64,000 nt of DNA from NCBI RefSeq assembly GCF_015350805.1, contig NZ_JADKSG010000001.1, positions 1,536,513 through 1,600,512 of the forward strand. The letters are read 5' to 3'. Source of the stretch: Herbiconiux sp. VKM Ac-1786. Its GTDB lineage: Bacteria > Actinomycetota > Actinomycetes > Actinomycetales > Microbacteriaceae. Below the pieces are notes generated by a model. That model was not told the DNA's origin. It searched no databases and saw only the letters and a program-made list of their open reading frames with translations. The position numbers and the translations under genes were made by a program. This document shows, piece after piece, positions 17,455-25,469 of this stretch; the first letter of the stretch is position 1; every line of letters begins with the position of its first letter.

Positions 17455-17482
17455 GCGACGACGACGAAGACGACGCGCACGA

Positions 17483-17518
17483 AAGAACGGCCCGGCTCTC
17501 GCGAGCCGGGCCGTTCTT
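17483..17518. terminator. Bidirectional terminator hairpin
   Basis: Perfect 16-bp stem (17483-17498 with 17503-17518) and TCGC tetraloop between the convergent GH35 and binding-protein genes. It opens with AAGAACGG and closes with CCGTTCTT, giving an A-run before and T-run after on each strand. Confidence 0.88.
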
Positions 17519-17537
17519 GCGTGCGAGATGCCGGGTG

Positions 17538-18881
17538 CTACTTGCCCGTCACCGTGAAGCCCTGCTCGTTGCCGTAGCTGACGAGCGACTCCTGCCACTT
17601 CATGAGGCCGGGGTTCAGATCGGAGTTGCTCGCGTACGCCTGTCCGACCGAGTCGGCGAAGATCGTCTGCGCGTAGGTCTGGAAGGGCAGGTACTGCCAT
17701 CCCTCCGGCACCGTGTCCGCGGCAGCCAGGAGCACCTTGTTGACCTGCTGGCCGCCGAAGTAGTCCGAGGTGGCCTCGGCGAACTCCGGGGCGGTCAGCG
17801 CGGCCACCGTCGACGGGAAGCTGCCCGAGTCCTGCAGGATCTGCACACCCTCGGGGGTGTCGTTGATCCACTGCACGAAGGCTGCGGCGAGGGCCGGGTT
17901 CTTCGTCTGCGAGATGACGCCCTGCGCGCTGCCGCCGAAGTTCGCGGACGCGGCGGTGCCGTCGTACGTCGGCATCGGGGCGGCCTGCCAGTCACCGGAG
18001 CCCTCGGGCGCCGCGGACTCGAGCAGGCTCGGCATCCAGGCGCCGCTGATCAGCGCCGCGATCTGGCCGTTGCCCAGCTGCTTGTACCAGTCGTCGGTGT
18101 AGCTCGGCGTCGGCGAGAGCAGCTTCTTCTCGACGAGGTCGTTCCAGACGCCCGTCCACTTGGCGGTCCCCTCGTCCTGGAGGTCGATGGTCACGTCGGT
18201 GCCGTCGACCTGGAACGGGTGGCCGCCCGCCTGCCAGATCATGCTGCTGGCGAAGTAGCCGTCGCCGCCGTCTGAGGTGAGGTACTGGTTCGGGTCGGCC
18301 GCATGCAGCTTCTCGGCGGCGGCGCTGAACTCGTCCCAGGTGGTCGGCACGCTGATGCCGTACTGGTCGAAGACGCGCTTGTTGTAGAACATCGCCATGG
18401 GGCCCGAGTCCTCCGGCAGCCCGAAGACCTTGTCGCCCGACGCGACGGCGCTCCACGAGCCGGGGATGTAGTCGTCCTCGAGGTCGCCGAAGCCGTAGCC
18501 CGAGAGGTCGACGAGGTTGTCGGCGAGGTAGAACTGGGGCATCGCCGTGTACTCGATCTGGGCGACGTCGGGAGCGCCGGTGCCGGCCTTGATCGCGTTG
18601 GTGATCTTGGTGTACTCGTCGACGCCGCTGCCGGCGTTGACGTAGTTCACGGTGACGTTGGGGTACTTCTCCTCGAAGGCCTTGGCCTTCGCCTCGGAGG
18701 CGGGGGCCCACGCCCAGTAGGTGATCTCGCCGCCCTTCTCGAGGGCTGCCTCGAGGTCGGCGGGCGAGCCGGAGCCGGCTGCGGCTCCGCCTCCGGCGCC
18801 TCCTCCGGGCGAGCACGCGGCGAGGCCGGTGCCGATGAGCGCTGCGGTCAGCACTGCTGCTGCGATCCTGGTGCGTTTCAC
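17538..18881 (-). CDS. ABC transporter sugar-binding lipoprotein (CUT1)
   Basis: Extracellular solute-binding protein of family 1, about 447 residues. A signal segment ends in lipobox GLAAC, followed by a Gly/Ala linker. The mature part opens ITYWAWAPASEAKAKAFEEKYPNV and has the PTTWDEFSAAAEKL and QTKNPALAAAFVQWI motifs of the group. I favour the GTG at 18881, which has GGAAG 8 bases upstream; a GTG at 18890 is also in frame. It is the last gene of the transporter operon. The ligand is probably an oligosaccharide, given the GH35 neighbour. No ATPase gene is here, so a shared MsiK-type ATPase is expected. Confidence 0.9.
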   Translation of the reverse strand: MKRTRIAAAVLTAALIGTGLAACSPGGGAGGGAAAGSGSPADLEAALEKGGEITYWAWAPASEAKAKAFEEKYPNVTVNYVNAGSGVDEYTKITNAIKAGTGAPDVAQIEYTAMPQFYLADNLVDLSGYGFGDLEDDYIPGSWSAVASGDKVFGLPEDSGPMAMFYNKRVFDQYGISVPTTWDEFSAAAEKLHAADPNQYLTSDGGDGYFASSMIWQAGGHPFQVDGTDVTIDLQDEGTAKWTGVWNDLVEKKLLSPTPSYTDDWYKQLGNGQIAALISGAWMPSLLESAAPEGSGDWQAAPMPTYDGTAASANFGGSAQGVISQTKNPALAAAFVQWINDTPEGVQILQDSGSFPSTVAALTAPEFAEATSDYFGGQQVNKVLLAAADTVPEGWQYLPFQTYAQTIFADSVGQAYASNSDLNPGLMKWQESLVSYGNEQGFTVTGK

Positions 18882-18972
18882 GGGTGTCACTTCCTTGTGT
18901 AGGGGTTCTCGGGTGGTGCGAGGTGAAGAGTGCGGGTGCGGGTGCGAGTGCGGAGCCGGTGCGGTTGCGCGG

Positions 18973-19854
18973 TCAGGCCTTGACGCTCCCGGCGGCCAGT
19001 CCCGACTGCCAGTAGCGCTGGAGGAGCAGGAACACGACCACCAGCGGGATGATCGCGAGCAGCGACCCGGTGATGATGAGGTTCTGGATCGGGTCGGCGT
19101 TCGTTCCGGTGGACTGCGCGTTCCACTGGGCGAGGCCGAGCGTCAGCGGGTACCACTTCGGATCGCTCAGCATGATCAGCGGCAGGAAGTAGTTGTTCCA
19201 CGTGGTCACGATCGAGAACAGCAGCACCGTCACGAGGCCGGGCGCCAGCAGGCGGATCGACACGGTGAAGAAGGTGCGGAACTCCCCGGCCCCGTCGATG
19301 CGCGCCGCCTCGAGGATCTCGCTCGGCACCGCCTCGCTGGCGTAGGTCCACATCAGGTAGAGGCCGAACGGGCTCACGAGCGACGGGATGATGATCGCCC
19401 AGGGCGTGTTCACCAGGCCGATCGAGCTGAACAGCAGGAAGGTCGGCAGCGCCAGGGCGGTGCCGGGGATGGCGACTGCTCCGAGCACCACGGCGAAGAC
19501 GGCGCTGCGACCGCGGAAGCGGAACTTCGCGATGCCGTACCCGCCGAGTGCCGCGAGGATCGTGGCGCCGCCCGCCGACACGACGACGTAGAGCACCGTG
19601 TTGAGGAACCAGCGGGAGTAGATGCCGTCGTTGTAGCTGAAGACCTCGCCGATGTTCTGGAAGAGGTTGAAGCTGGAGCCGAACGCCAGCCCGAACGAGG
19701 TGAAGAAGTCGTCCTGCGACTTGGTCGAGTTGATCAGCAGGTAGGCCAGCGGCACCAGCGTGTAGAGCACCAGCACGACCATGACGATCGTCAGGGCGAT
19801 GGAGGAGCGGGGGGCCAGCCGGGAGCGCCGGCGCTCGATCGGGGCGGCGTTCAT
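18973..19854 (-). CDS. Carbohydrate ABC transporter permease (CUT1, MalG-like)
   Basis: A 293-residue inner permease with six hydrophobic segments. The cytoplasmic EAA loop, which docks the ATPase, reads EILEAARIDGAGEFRTFFTVSIRLLAPGL. N-terminal basic residues precede the first helix. The ATG overlaps the stop of the partner permease by 4 bases, and the binding-protein gene follows 91 bases downstream. It forms the heterodimeric channel with the other permease. Confidence 0.94.
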   Translation of the reverse strand: MNAAPIERRRSRLAPRSSIALTIVMVVLVLYTLVPLAYLLINSTKSQDDFFTSFGLAFGSSFNLFQNIGEVFSYNDGIYSRWFLNTVLYVVVSAGGATILAALGGYGIAKFRFRGRSAVFAVVLGAVAIPGTALALPTFLLFSSIGLVNTPWAIIIPSLVSPFGLYLMWTYASEAVPSEILEAARIDGAGEFRTFFTVSIRLLAPGLVTVLLFSIVTTWNNYFLPLIMLSDPKWYPLTLGLAQWNAQSTGTNADPIQNLIITGSLLAIIPLVVVFLLLQRYWQSGLAAGSVKA

Positions 19855-20768
19855 CGGAGTTCCTTCCGGGTGCCCCGGAGCTGCACGACGTAGGCGATGA
19901 CGGCGGTGATGAGTCCCATCACGATCGCGATCGTCGCCGAGTAGTTGTACTGCTGACCGGTGAAGGCGAGGTTGTAGGCGTAGAGGTTGGGGGTGAACGT
20001 GCTGGTGATCGCGTTGGGGGCGATCGGCTTCAGCAGGTTCGGCTCGTTGAAGAGCTGGAAGCTGCCGATGATGGAGAAGATCGTGGTGATCACGAGGGCG
20101 CCGCGCAGCGCGGGCAGCTTGATCGACAGGATCGTGCGGAACGCCCCCGCGCCGTCGAGCGACGCCGCCTCGTAGAGCTCGTTCGGCACGGTGCGGAGCG
20201 CGGCGTAGAAGATCACCATGTTGTACCCGGCGAACTCCCACACGGCGATGTTCGCGATCGAGCCGAGCACCCACTCGGGGGTGAGGGGCGTGAAGATCTG
20301 GGCGCCGAGGAACGAGTTGATCGAGCCCACCAGCCCGAATCGCGGGCCGTAGATGAAGCCCCAGATGAGCACCGCGACGACGCCCGGCACCGCGTAGGGC
20401 AGGAAGAGCAGGATGCGGTAGAAGCCCGGCGCCCGCAGCCGGCCGCTGTCGATCGCGAGGGCCGCGATCAGCGAGAACACCAGCATGATCGGCACCTGGA
20501 TGATCATGAAGCCGAAGACCCGGCCGACACCGAACCAGAAGTCGGGGTCGGTGAGCGCCTGGGCGTAGTTGGCGAGGCCCACGAAGCTCGAGCCGCCGAC
20601 CAGCTGGTCGCGGAACAGGCTCAGGTAGATCGCGTAGACGACGGGCGCGAGGATGGCGATCGCGAAGAAGATCAGGAACGGGATCACGAAGGCCCATCCG
20701 CTGGAGATCACCGGCCGGCGACGGGGTCGCGCCGGGGCCTTGGATCCGCTGGCGACGGTGACAGCCAT
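19851..20768 (-). CDS. Carbohydrate ABC transporter permease (CUT1, MalF-like)
   Basis: A 305-residue permease with six transmembrane segments and the EAA loop ELYEAASLDGAGAFRTILSIKLPAL. First gene of the transporter operon. The N-terminal SGWAFVIPFLIFFAIAILAPVVYAIYLS helix is typical. Upstream lie a TAGGAT -10 box, a 14-bp palindrome and a 13-mer shared with the AraC promoter. The lack of an ATPase gene is normal for actinobacterial sugar importers. Confidence 0.94.
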   Translation of the reverse strand: MAVTVASGSKAPARPRRRPVISSGWAFVIPFLIFFAIAILAPVVYAIYLSLFRDQLVGGSSFVGLANYAQALTDPDFWFGVGRVFGFMIIQVPIMLVFSLIAALAIDSGRLRAPGFYRILLFLPYAVPGVVAVLIWGFIYGPRFGLVGSINSFLGAQIFTPLTPEWVLGSIANIAVWEFAGYNMVIFYAALRTVPNELYEAASLDGAGAFRTILSIKLPALRGALVITTIFSIIGSFQLFNEPNLLKPIAPNAITSTFTPNLYAYNLAFTGQQYNYSATIAIVMGLITAVIAYVVQLRGTRKELR

Positions 20769-20793
20769 GAGATGAACACTCCCTCGGGTCGGA

Positions 20794-20822
20794 TAGCCCG
20801 CGGGCTACAACGAGCGATCCTA
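20794..20822 (-). promoter_or_regulatory. Transporter operon promoter with 14-bp palindrome
   Basis: On the minus strand a GTGACG -35-like box, 16-base spacer and TAGGAT -10 box (20822-20817) would start RNA near 20810. Directly after it is the perfect palindrome TAGCCCGCGGGCTA (20794-20807). At that position it could be a repressor operator or a leader hairpin. Promoter boxes are a visual match only. Confidence 0.45.
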
Positions 20823-20866
20823 CGGAGCGGCGACGGCGCGTCACGATAGACAGAACGGATGATCGG

Positions 20867-20879
20867 CCTGGACATATCG
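20867..20879. promoter_or_regulatory. Putative AraC-regulator site 1
   Basis: CCTGGACATATCG, located about 45 bases upstream of the proposed transporter -10 box. It matches 12 of 13 bases with the complement of 21878-21890 in the araC/DUF5107 divergent promoter. Upstream placement suits an activator. Confidence 0.45.
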
Positions 20880-20956
20880 ACGAACGGGCGATCGACTCCC
20901 GGGCGCTCAGGCGCAATCACACGGCGACCGCGGTGCGATCGCCTGGACGGATCACC

Positions 20957-21850
20957 TCAGGGCTGCGGGTGCGCGCGGTCGCGGGCCGCGAGGCGGTAGC
21001 TGCTGGGGCTGGTGCCGTTGATCGCGCGGAACTGGCGCGAGAAGTAGAACGGGTCGTCGTAGCCGACCGCGCGGGCGATGTCGGCCACGGTGGCCTCGGT
21101 GGTGATCAGCAGCTCGCGGGCCCGGGCGCTGCGGAGGCGCTTGTGGTACTCCACCACGCCCATCCCGGAGGCCAGGCGGAACCGGGCCGAGAAGTGCGAG
21201 ATGCTGAGCCCCGCGATGGTCGCGAGCTCCGCCACGCTCGTGGTGGTCTCGAGATGCTCCCGCAGGTAGTCCTGCGCGGCGAGGATCGGATCGCCCGTCT
21301 CCTTCGCGCCCCGCGCCCGGTCGGCGGCGAGCTGGGCGAGCAGCCCCCAGGCGGCGCCCGCGGCGGCGAACAGGCTCGCGACCGTCTCGTCCCGCTCGAG
21401 GGAGACGAGGGCGTGCTCGAGGGCCGCCTTCGCCGCGTAGGGGTCGTGCACCTGCATCACGGGGATGAAGTCACCCGCGGCCTGCGTGATGGCGGTCGCG
21501 AGGTCGTCGGCGTCGGCGCCGGTCACGTGCATCCACCAGATCGTCCATGGGTCGCGCGGGTCGGCGCGGTAGCGGTGGGGTTCGCCCCGCGGGATGACGG
21601 CGACCTCGCCGGGTGACATCGGATGCTCCTCCCCGCGCACCTCGAGGTGACCGGCCCCTCCGGTGCAGAGGATGACCACCACCTCCTCCGCGCCCCGAGG
21701 CCGATCACGGCCGTGCGCCGCGGCGTGGGGGAAGTGGCCGGCGTCGGTCACGAGCATCCGCCCCGTGATGGGCGACGACAGCGCCTCGGCGACCCGCGGC
21801 CTCGGAAGCACCCGCAGGCGCTGCCCGGGGAATCCGTCTCGAATCAGCAC
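20957..21850 (-). CDS. AraC family transcriptional regulator of the sugar locus
   Basis: A 297-residue regulator with an N-terminal cupin-like effector domain (about residues 1-160; HLEVRGEEHPMSPGEVAVIPRGEPHRY) and two C-terminal helix-turn-helix units (about 195-290; SVAELATIAGLSISHFSARFR and TVADIARAVGYDDPFYFSRQFR). I take the GTG at 21850 because TAGACT ends 7 bases upstream, giving a leaderless mRNA; ATG codons at 21874 and 21895 are in frame but would place the shared 13-mer inside the gene. It is divergent from the DUF5107 gene and next to the ABC transporter operon, so it probably activates both in response to a sugar. Confidence 0.88.
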   Translation of the reverse strand: MLIRDGFPGQRLRVLPRPRVAEALSSPITGRMLVTDAGHFPHAAAHGRDRPRGAEEVVVILCTGGAGHLEVRGEEHPMSPGEVAVIPRGEPHRYRADPRDPWTIWWMHVTGADADDLATAITQAAGDFIPVMQVHDPYAAKAALEHALVSLERDETVASLFAAAGAAWGLLAQLAADRARGAKETGDPILAAQDYLREHLETTTSVAELATIAGLSISHFSARFRLASGMGVVEYHKRLRSARARELLITTEATVADIARAVGYDDPFYFSRQFRAINGTSPSSYRLAARDRAHPQP

Positions 21851-21857
21851 GGGCGAC

Positions 21858-21890
21858 AGTCTAGACAACCTCATCAGCGATTTGTCCAGG
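21858..21890. promoter_or_regulatory. Putative AraC-regulator site 2 and araC promoter
   Basis: On the minus strand CCTGGACAAATCG (21890-21878) precedes TAGACT (21863-21858), the araC -10 box. The 13-mer is nearly identical to the one upstream of the permease operon. TGGACA inside it could also serve as a -35 box with a long 19-base spacer, so operator and promoter may overlap. Confidence 0.45.
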
Positions 21891-21946
21891 TTCATCGGGA
21901 AGGCCACTATGGCGCGCACCGGCCCGCGCTCCCTAACCTCGACGCT

Positions 21947-24900
21947 GTGACGAAAGCCGACGACGCCCTCAGTCTGATCGACCTGCCCGCTGCGCCGCCC
22001 GAGCAGCAGGCCCTCATCGACCAGGGCGGGGTCGCCTGCTGGACGAGCGAGATCGAGATCGACAGCTACGAGCCGGGCGAGCCCGACCGCTATCCGCTCT
22101 TCCTCGACCGGCGGGTCTACCAGGGGTCCAGCGGCAAGGTCTACCCGATCCCGTTCGTCGACAGCGTCGCCGCGCAGAAGACGCCCCGTCGGTGGCGGGC
22201 GATCCACCTCGAGAACCGCTGGGTGCGGCTGATGCTCCTGCCCGAGATCGGCGGGCGCATCCACATCGGCTACGACAAGACCCGCGGCTACGACTTCTTC
22301 TACCGCAACAACGTCATCAAGCCCGCTCTCGTGGGCCTCGCGGGCCCGTGGATCTCGGGCGGCGTCGAGTTCAACTGGCCGCAGCACCACCGCCCGGCCA
22401 CCTTCCTCCCGGTCGAGACGAGCATCGAGCGCGCCTGCCCCGGCGACGTGACGGTGTGGCACAGCGACCTCGATCCCCTGCAGCGGATGCGCGGCGACCA
22501 CGGTGTGCGGCTGCGGGGCGACAGCGCCGCCATCGAGGTCGCGGCACGACTGCACAACCGCACCGACGAGCCCCAGACCTTCCTCTGGTGGGCCAACGTC
22601 GCGGCCCGCTCGCACGACGACTACCAGTCGTTCTTCCCGACCGACGTGCGCTTTGTGGCCGACCACGCCCGGCGCGCCATCACGGCGTTCCCGCGGGCCG
22701 ATCGGCCCTACTACGGGGTCGACTACCCCGCGCTGGCGGACGCCGAGCAGCCTGATGCCGACCGGATCGACTTCTACGGCAACATCCCGGTGCCGACCTC
22801 GTACATGGTCACCGACACCGAGCAGGGCTTCTTCGGCGGCTACGACCACCGCGAGCGCGCCGGCTTCGTGCACTGGGCCGACCGCTCGATCTCGCCGGGC
22901 AAGAAGCAGTGGACCTGGGGCGACGGGCCGATCGGTCACGCATGGGACGCCCAGCTGACCGACTCCGACGGGCCGTACGTCGAGCTGATGGCCGGGGTGT
23001 TCACCGACAACCAGCCCGACTTCAGCTACCTCGCGCCCGGGGAGACCCGCACGTTCAGCCAGTACTGGTTCCCGATCCAGGAGATCGGCCCGGCGCACCA
23101 GGCGACGAAGGAGCTCGCCGTGCGGCTCGACGTCGACGGCCCCGAGGTGCGGGTGGGCGTGGCGAGCGCGGTGCGGCTCGTCGACGCGCGGCTGGTGCTC
23201 GAGCGCGCGGCGGAGGGCGCCGAGGGAAGCGCGCCCGCGGTCGTCGCCGAGTGGACGATCACGGTGGGGCCGGGGGAGCCCTTCCTCGCCGTGCACCCGG
23301 TCGCAGCCCAGGGAGGGGCCCTGACCCTGCGCGTGCTGCGCGGCGACGAGGAGCTGATCGCGTTCGCGTCCGGTGCGGCCGACGCCGAGGGTGCCGACGA
23401 CGACCGGCCCGAGCCGTGGGCGGCCACCGAGCCGCCGCAGCCCGGCGAGATCGAGAGCGTCGACGAGCTCTACCTCACCGGCGTGCACCTTCAGCAGAAC
23501 CGCCACCCGACCCGCTCGGCGGTGCCGTACTTCGAGGAGGTGCTGCGGCGTGATCCCGGCGACTCCCGGGCGTCCGTCGCCCTCGGCGCCGTCGCCTACC
23601 GTCGCGGCGAGTACGACGCCGCGCGATCGCACCTCGAGCGCGCCCTCGAGCGCCTCACCCGCCGCAACCTCAACCCCGCGAGCGGCGAGGCGAGCTACCG
23701 GCTGGGGCTCGTGCTCGAGCGTCAGGGCGAGCTCGGGGCCGCCGCCGTGCACGTCGGCAAGGCCGGATGGGATGCGGCGTGGGCGCTGCCCTCCGAGCTC
23801 GCGCTGTCCCGCATCGCGCTCCGCGAGGGGCGGGGTGAGGATGCTCTGCGGCACGCCCGCGCGGCAGAGGCGCACGACGCCTCGAACCCCGACGCGGCGC
23901 ACCTGGCGATCCTGGCCCTGCGCGCGCTCGGCCGTGACACCGAAGCCGCCTCCGCGCTCGCCGCCCGCCGGGAGTCGGATCCTCTGGACGCGGTCGCCGC
24001 GGTGCTCGCCGGCCTGGAGCAGGGCGAGGTCGCCGGGTTCGCCGACCCGAAGACCGTCCTGACGGTCGCCGTCGACCTGGCCCGCCGCGGGCAGTGGCGC
24101 GCGGCGCTCGCCGCGACCGAGGCGCTCGCCGCATCAGCCGGGGGCGCGGGAGGTTCTCGCGGCCACGCCTTCGGCAACCCCGTCCCCGTCGCGCACTACC
24201 TCCGGGCGACCTGGTGGGAGGCCCTCGGGGAGCCGGAGCGCGCCGCCGCCGAGCGCCGTGCCGCGCGCGCCGCCGACTCCGCCCTCGCGTTCCCCTTCGG
24301 TCTCGACGAGCACGACGCCCTCCGCGCGGCGATCGCCGCCGACGCGACCGACCCCGTCGCCCCGGCCCTGCTCGGGTCGTGGCTGCTCGACGCCGGACGC
24401 ACCGAGGACGCCCTCGCAGCCCTGCGCGACGCCCTCGCGCTCGGCAGCACCGATCCGGTGGCCTGGCGGAACGCGGCGATCGCGACCGTGAACACCGGCG
24501 GCTCCGGCGACGCGGCCGACGAGCTGCTCGCGCGGGCCCTCGAGCTGAGCCCCGCCGACCCGCGCCTGGTCTTCGAACGGGACGTGCTGGCGCGCATCCG
24601 GGGCATCGGGCCCGCGGAACGACTGCAGGAACTCGACCGGCACGGCCTCCCGGTCGTGCTGCGCCGCGACGACCTCACGGTCAACCACCTCGAACTGCTC
24701 GTCGCCACCGGCAGCCCCGACGACGCGCTCGTCGTGCTCGCCACGCGCACCTTCCGGCCGTTCGAGGGCGGCGAGGGCCGGGTGATCGCCGTGTACGACG
24801 CCGCCACGATGGAGGTGGCGAGGCGGATGCTCGAGCAGCAGCCGCGCGAGGCGGCCGAGCTCCTGCGCTCCGGCGTCGCCGTCCCCGCCAACCTGGGGGA

Positions 24901-25309
24901 GGGACGCCACCCGGCCGACAGTCTGGCCGAGCGCTTCGTGCTCCTCGGCGACGCCCTGGAGCGGGCCGGGGAGACCGAGCCGGCCCTTGCCGCCTGGCGC
25001 CGGGCCCGGGACGGCGCCGGCGCCCTCGCGGTCGCACCGCGCCCGGCGGAGCCCGCCGACTACTGGGTCGGCGTCGCCCACCTGCGCCTCGGCGAGCCCG
25101 ACGCCGCGGAGCGCGTCTGGACGGCCCTCGAGGAGCGCGCCGCCGCGGTCGAACGCGAGAAGGACGCCGTCGACTACTTCGCGACGTCGCTGCCCGAGCT
25201 GCTGCTGTTCGACGTCGACACCGAGGCCTCCCGCCTCGCCCTCGCCGCCCGGCTGCGCGAGCTTGCGCAGCGCGGCCGGACGGCGGCCTCCGTGCCGACC
25301 CGGGCCTGA
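21947..25309 (+). CDS. DUF5107 domain protein with C-terminal TPR array
   Basis: A 1120-residue cytoplasmic protein. The N-terminal half (about residues 45-480) is DUF5107, whose LMLLPEIGGRIHIGYDKTRGYDFFYRNN segment resembles galactose-mutarotase-like beta-sandwich enzymes; GGVEFNWPQHHRP with two histidines and WWANVAARSHDDYQ follow. The second half (about 500-1115) is Ala/Leu/Arg-rich tetratricopeptide-type helix pairs, e.g. AVPYFEEVLRRDPGDSRASVALGAVAYRRGEYDAA. GTG start, 7 bases after TAACCT (leaderless). No signal peptide. Divergent from AraC, in a sugar locus, so a carbohydrate-active enzyme is likely, but no activity can be assigned. Confidence 0.8.
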   Translation: MTKADDALSLIDLPAAPPEQQALIDQGGVACWTSEIEIDSYEPGEPDRYPLFLDRRVYQGSSGKVYPIPFVDSVAAQKTPRRWRAIHLENRWVRLMLLPEIGGRIHIGYDKTRGYDFFYRNNVIKPALVGLAGPWISGGVEFNWPQHHRPATFLPVETSIERACPGDVTVWHSDLDPLQRMRGDHGVRLRGDSAAIEVAARLHNRTDEPQTFLWWANVAARSHDDYQSFFPTDVRFVADHARRAITAFPRADRPYYGVDYPALADAEQPDADRIDFYGNIPVPTSYMVTDTEQGFFGGYDHRERAGFVHWADRSISPGKKQWTWGDGPIGHAWDAQLTDSDGPYVELMAGVFTDNQPDFSYLAPGETRTFSQYWFPIQEIGPAHQATKELAVRLDVDGPEVRVGVASAVRLVDARLVLERAAEGAEGSAPAVVAEWTITVGPGEPFLAVHPVAAQGGALTLRVLRGDEELIAFASGAADAEGADDDRPEPWAATEPPQPGEIESVDELYLTGVHLQQNRHPTRSAVPYFEEVLRRDPGDSRASVALGAVAYRRGEYDAARSHLERALERLTRRNLNPASGEASYRLGLVLERQGELGAAAVHVGKAGWDAAWALPSELALSRIALREGRGEDALRHARAAEAHDASNPDAAHLAILALRALGRDTEAASALAARRESDPLDAVAAVLAGLEQGEVAGFADPKTVLTVAVDLARRGQWRAALAATEALAASAGGAGGSRGHAFGNPVPVAHYLRATWWEALGEPERAAAERRAARAADSALAFPFGLDEHDALRAAIAADATDPVAPALLGSWLLDAGRTEDALAALRDALALGSTDPVAWRNAAIATVNTGGSGDAADELLARALELSPADPRLVFERDVLARIRGIGPAERLQELDRHGLPVVLRRDDLTVNHLELLVATGSPDDALVVLATRTFRPFEGGEGRVIAVYDAATMEVARRMLEQQPREAAELLRSGVAVPANLGEGRHPADSLAERFVLLGDALERAGETEPALAAWRRARDGAGALAVAPRPAEPADYWVGVAHLRLGEPDAAERVWTALEERAAAVEREKDAVDYFATSLPELLLFDVDTEASRLALAARLRELAQRGRTAASVPTRA

Positions 25310-25469
25310 GCCCGAGCGGGGTGGGGGGCACCGGCGCCGACCGGCGCAGCCCTGCCCCGGGGCGGTCGCGCCCCCGTGATCCCGGGCCGCGCCGCCGGCC
25401 CAGGGTGGCGAAGCGCGGCCAACACACGGCCGCAACGCGGGTGAAACAGGGGCGTCCTACTCTTCGAGC

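Noticed and set aside
14986-17871. Very long open frame on the minus strand opposite the GH35 gene
   Set aside because: It is rich in Arg, Gly and His with no domain motif; it mirrors the third-position GC bias of the true gene on the plus strand.
20957-23902. Long upstream extension of the AraC frame through the DUF5107 gene
   Set aside because: Only the last 297 residues match AraC; the rest is antisense to a real gene and shows no family similarity.
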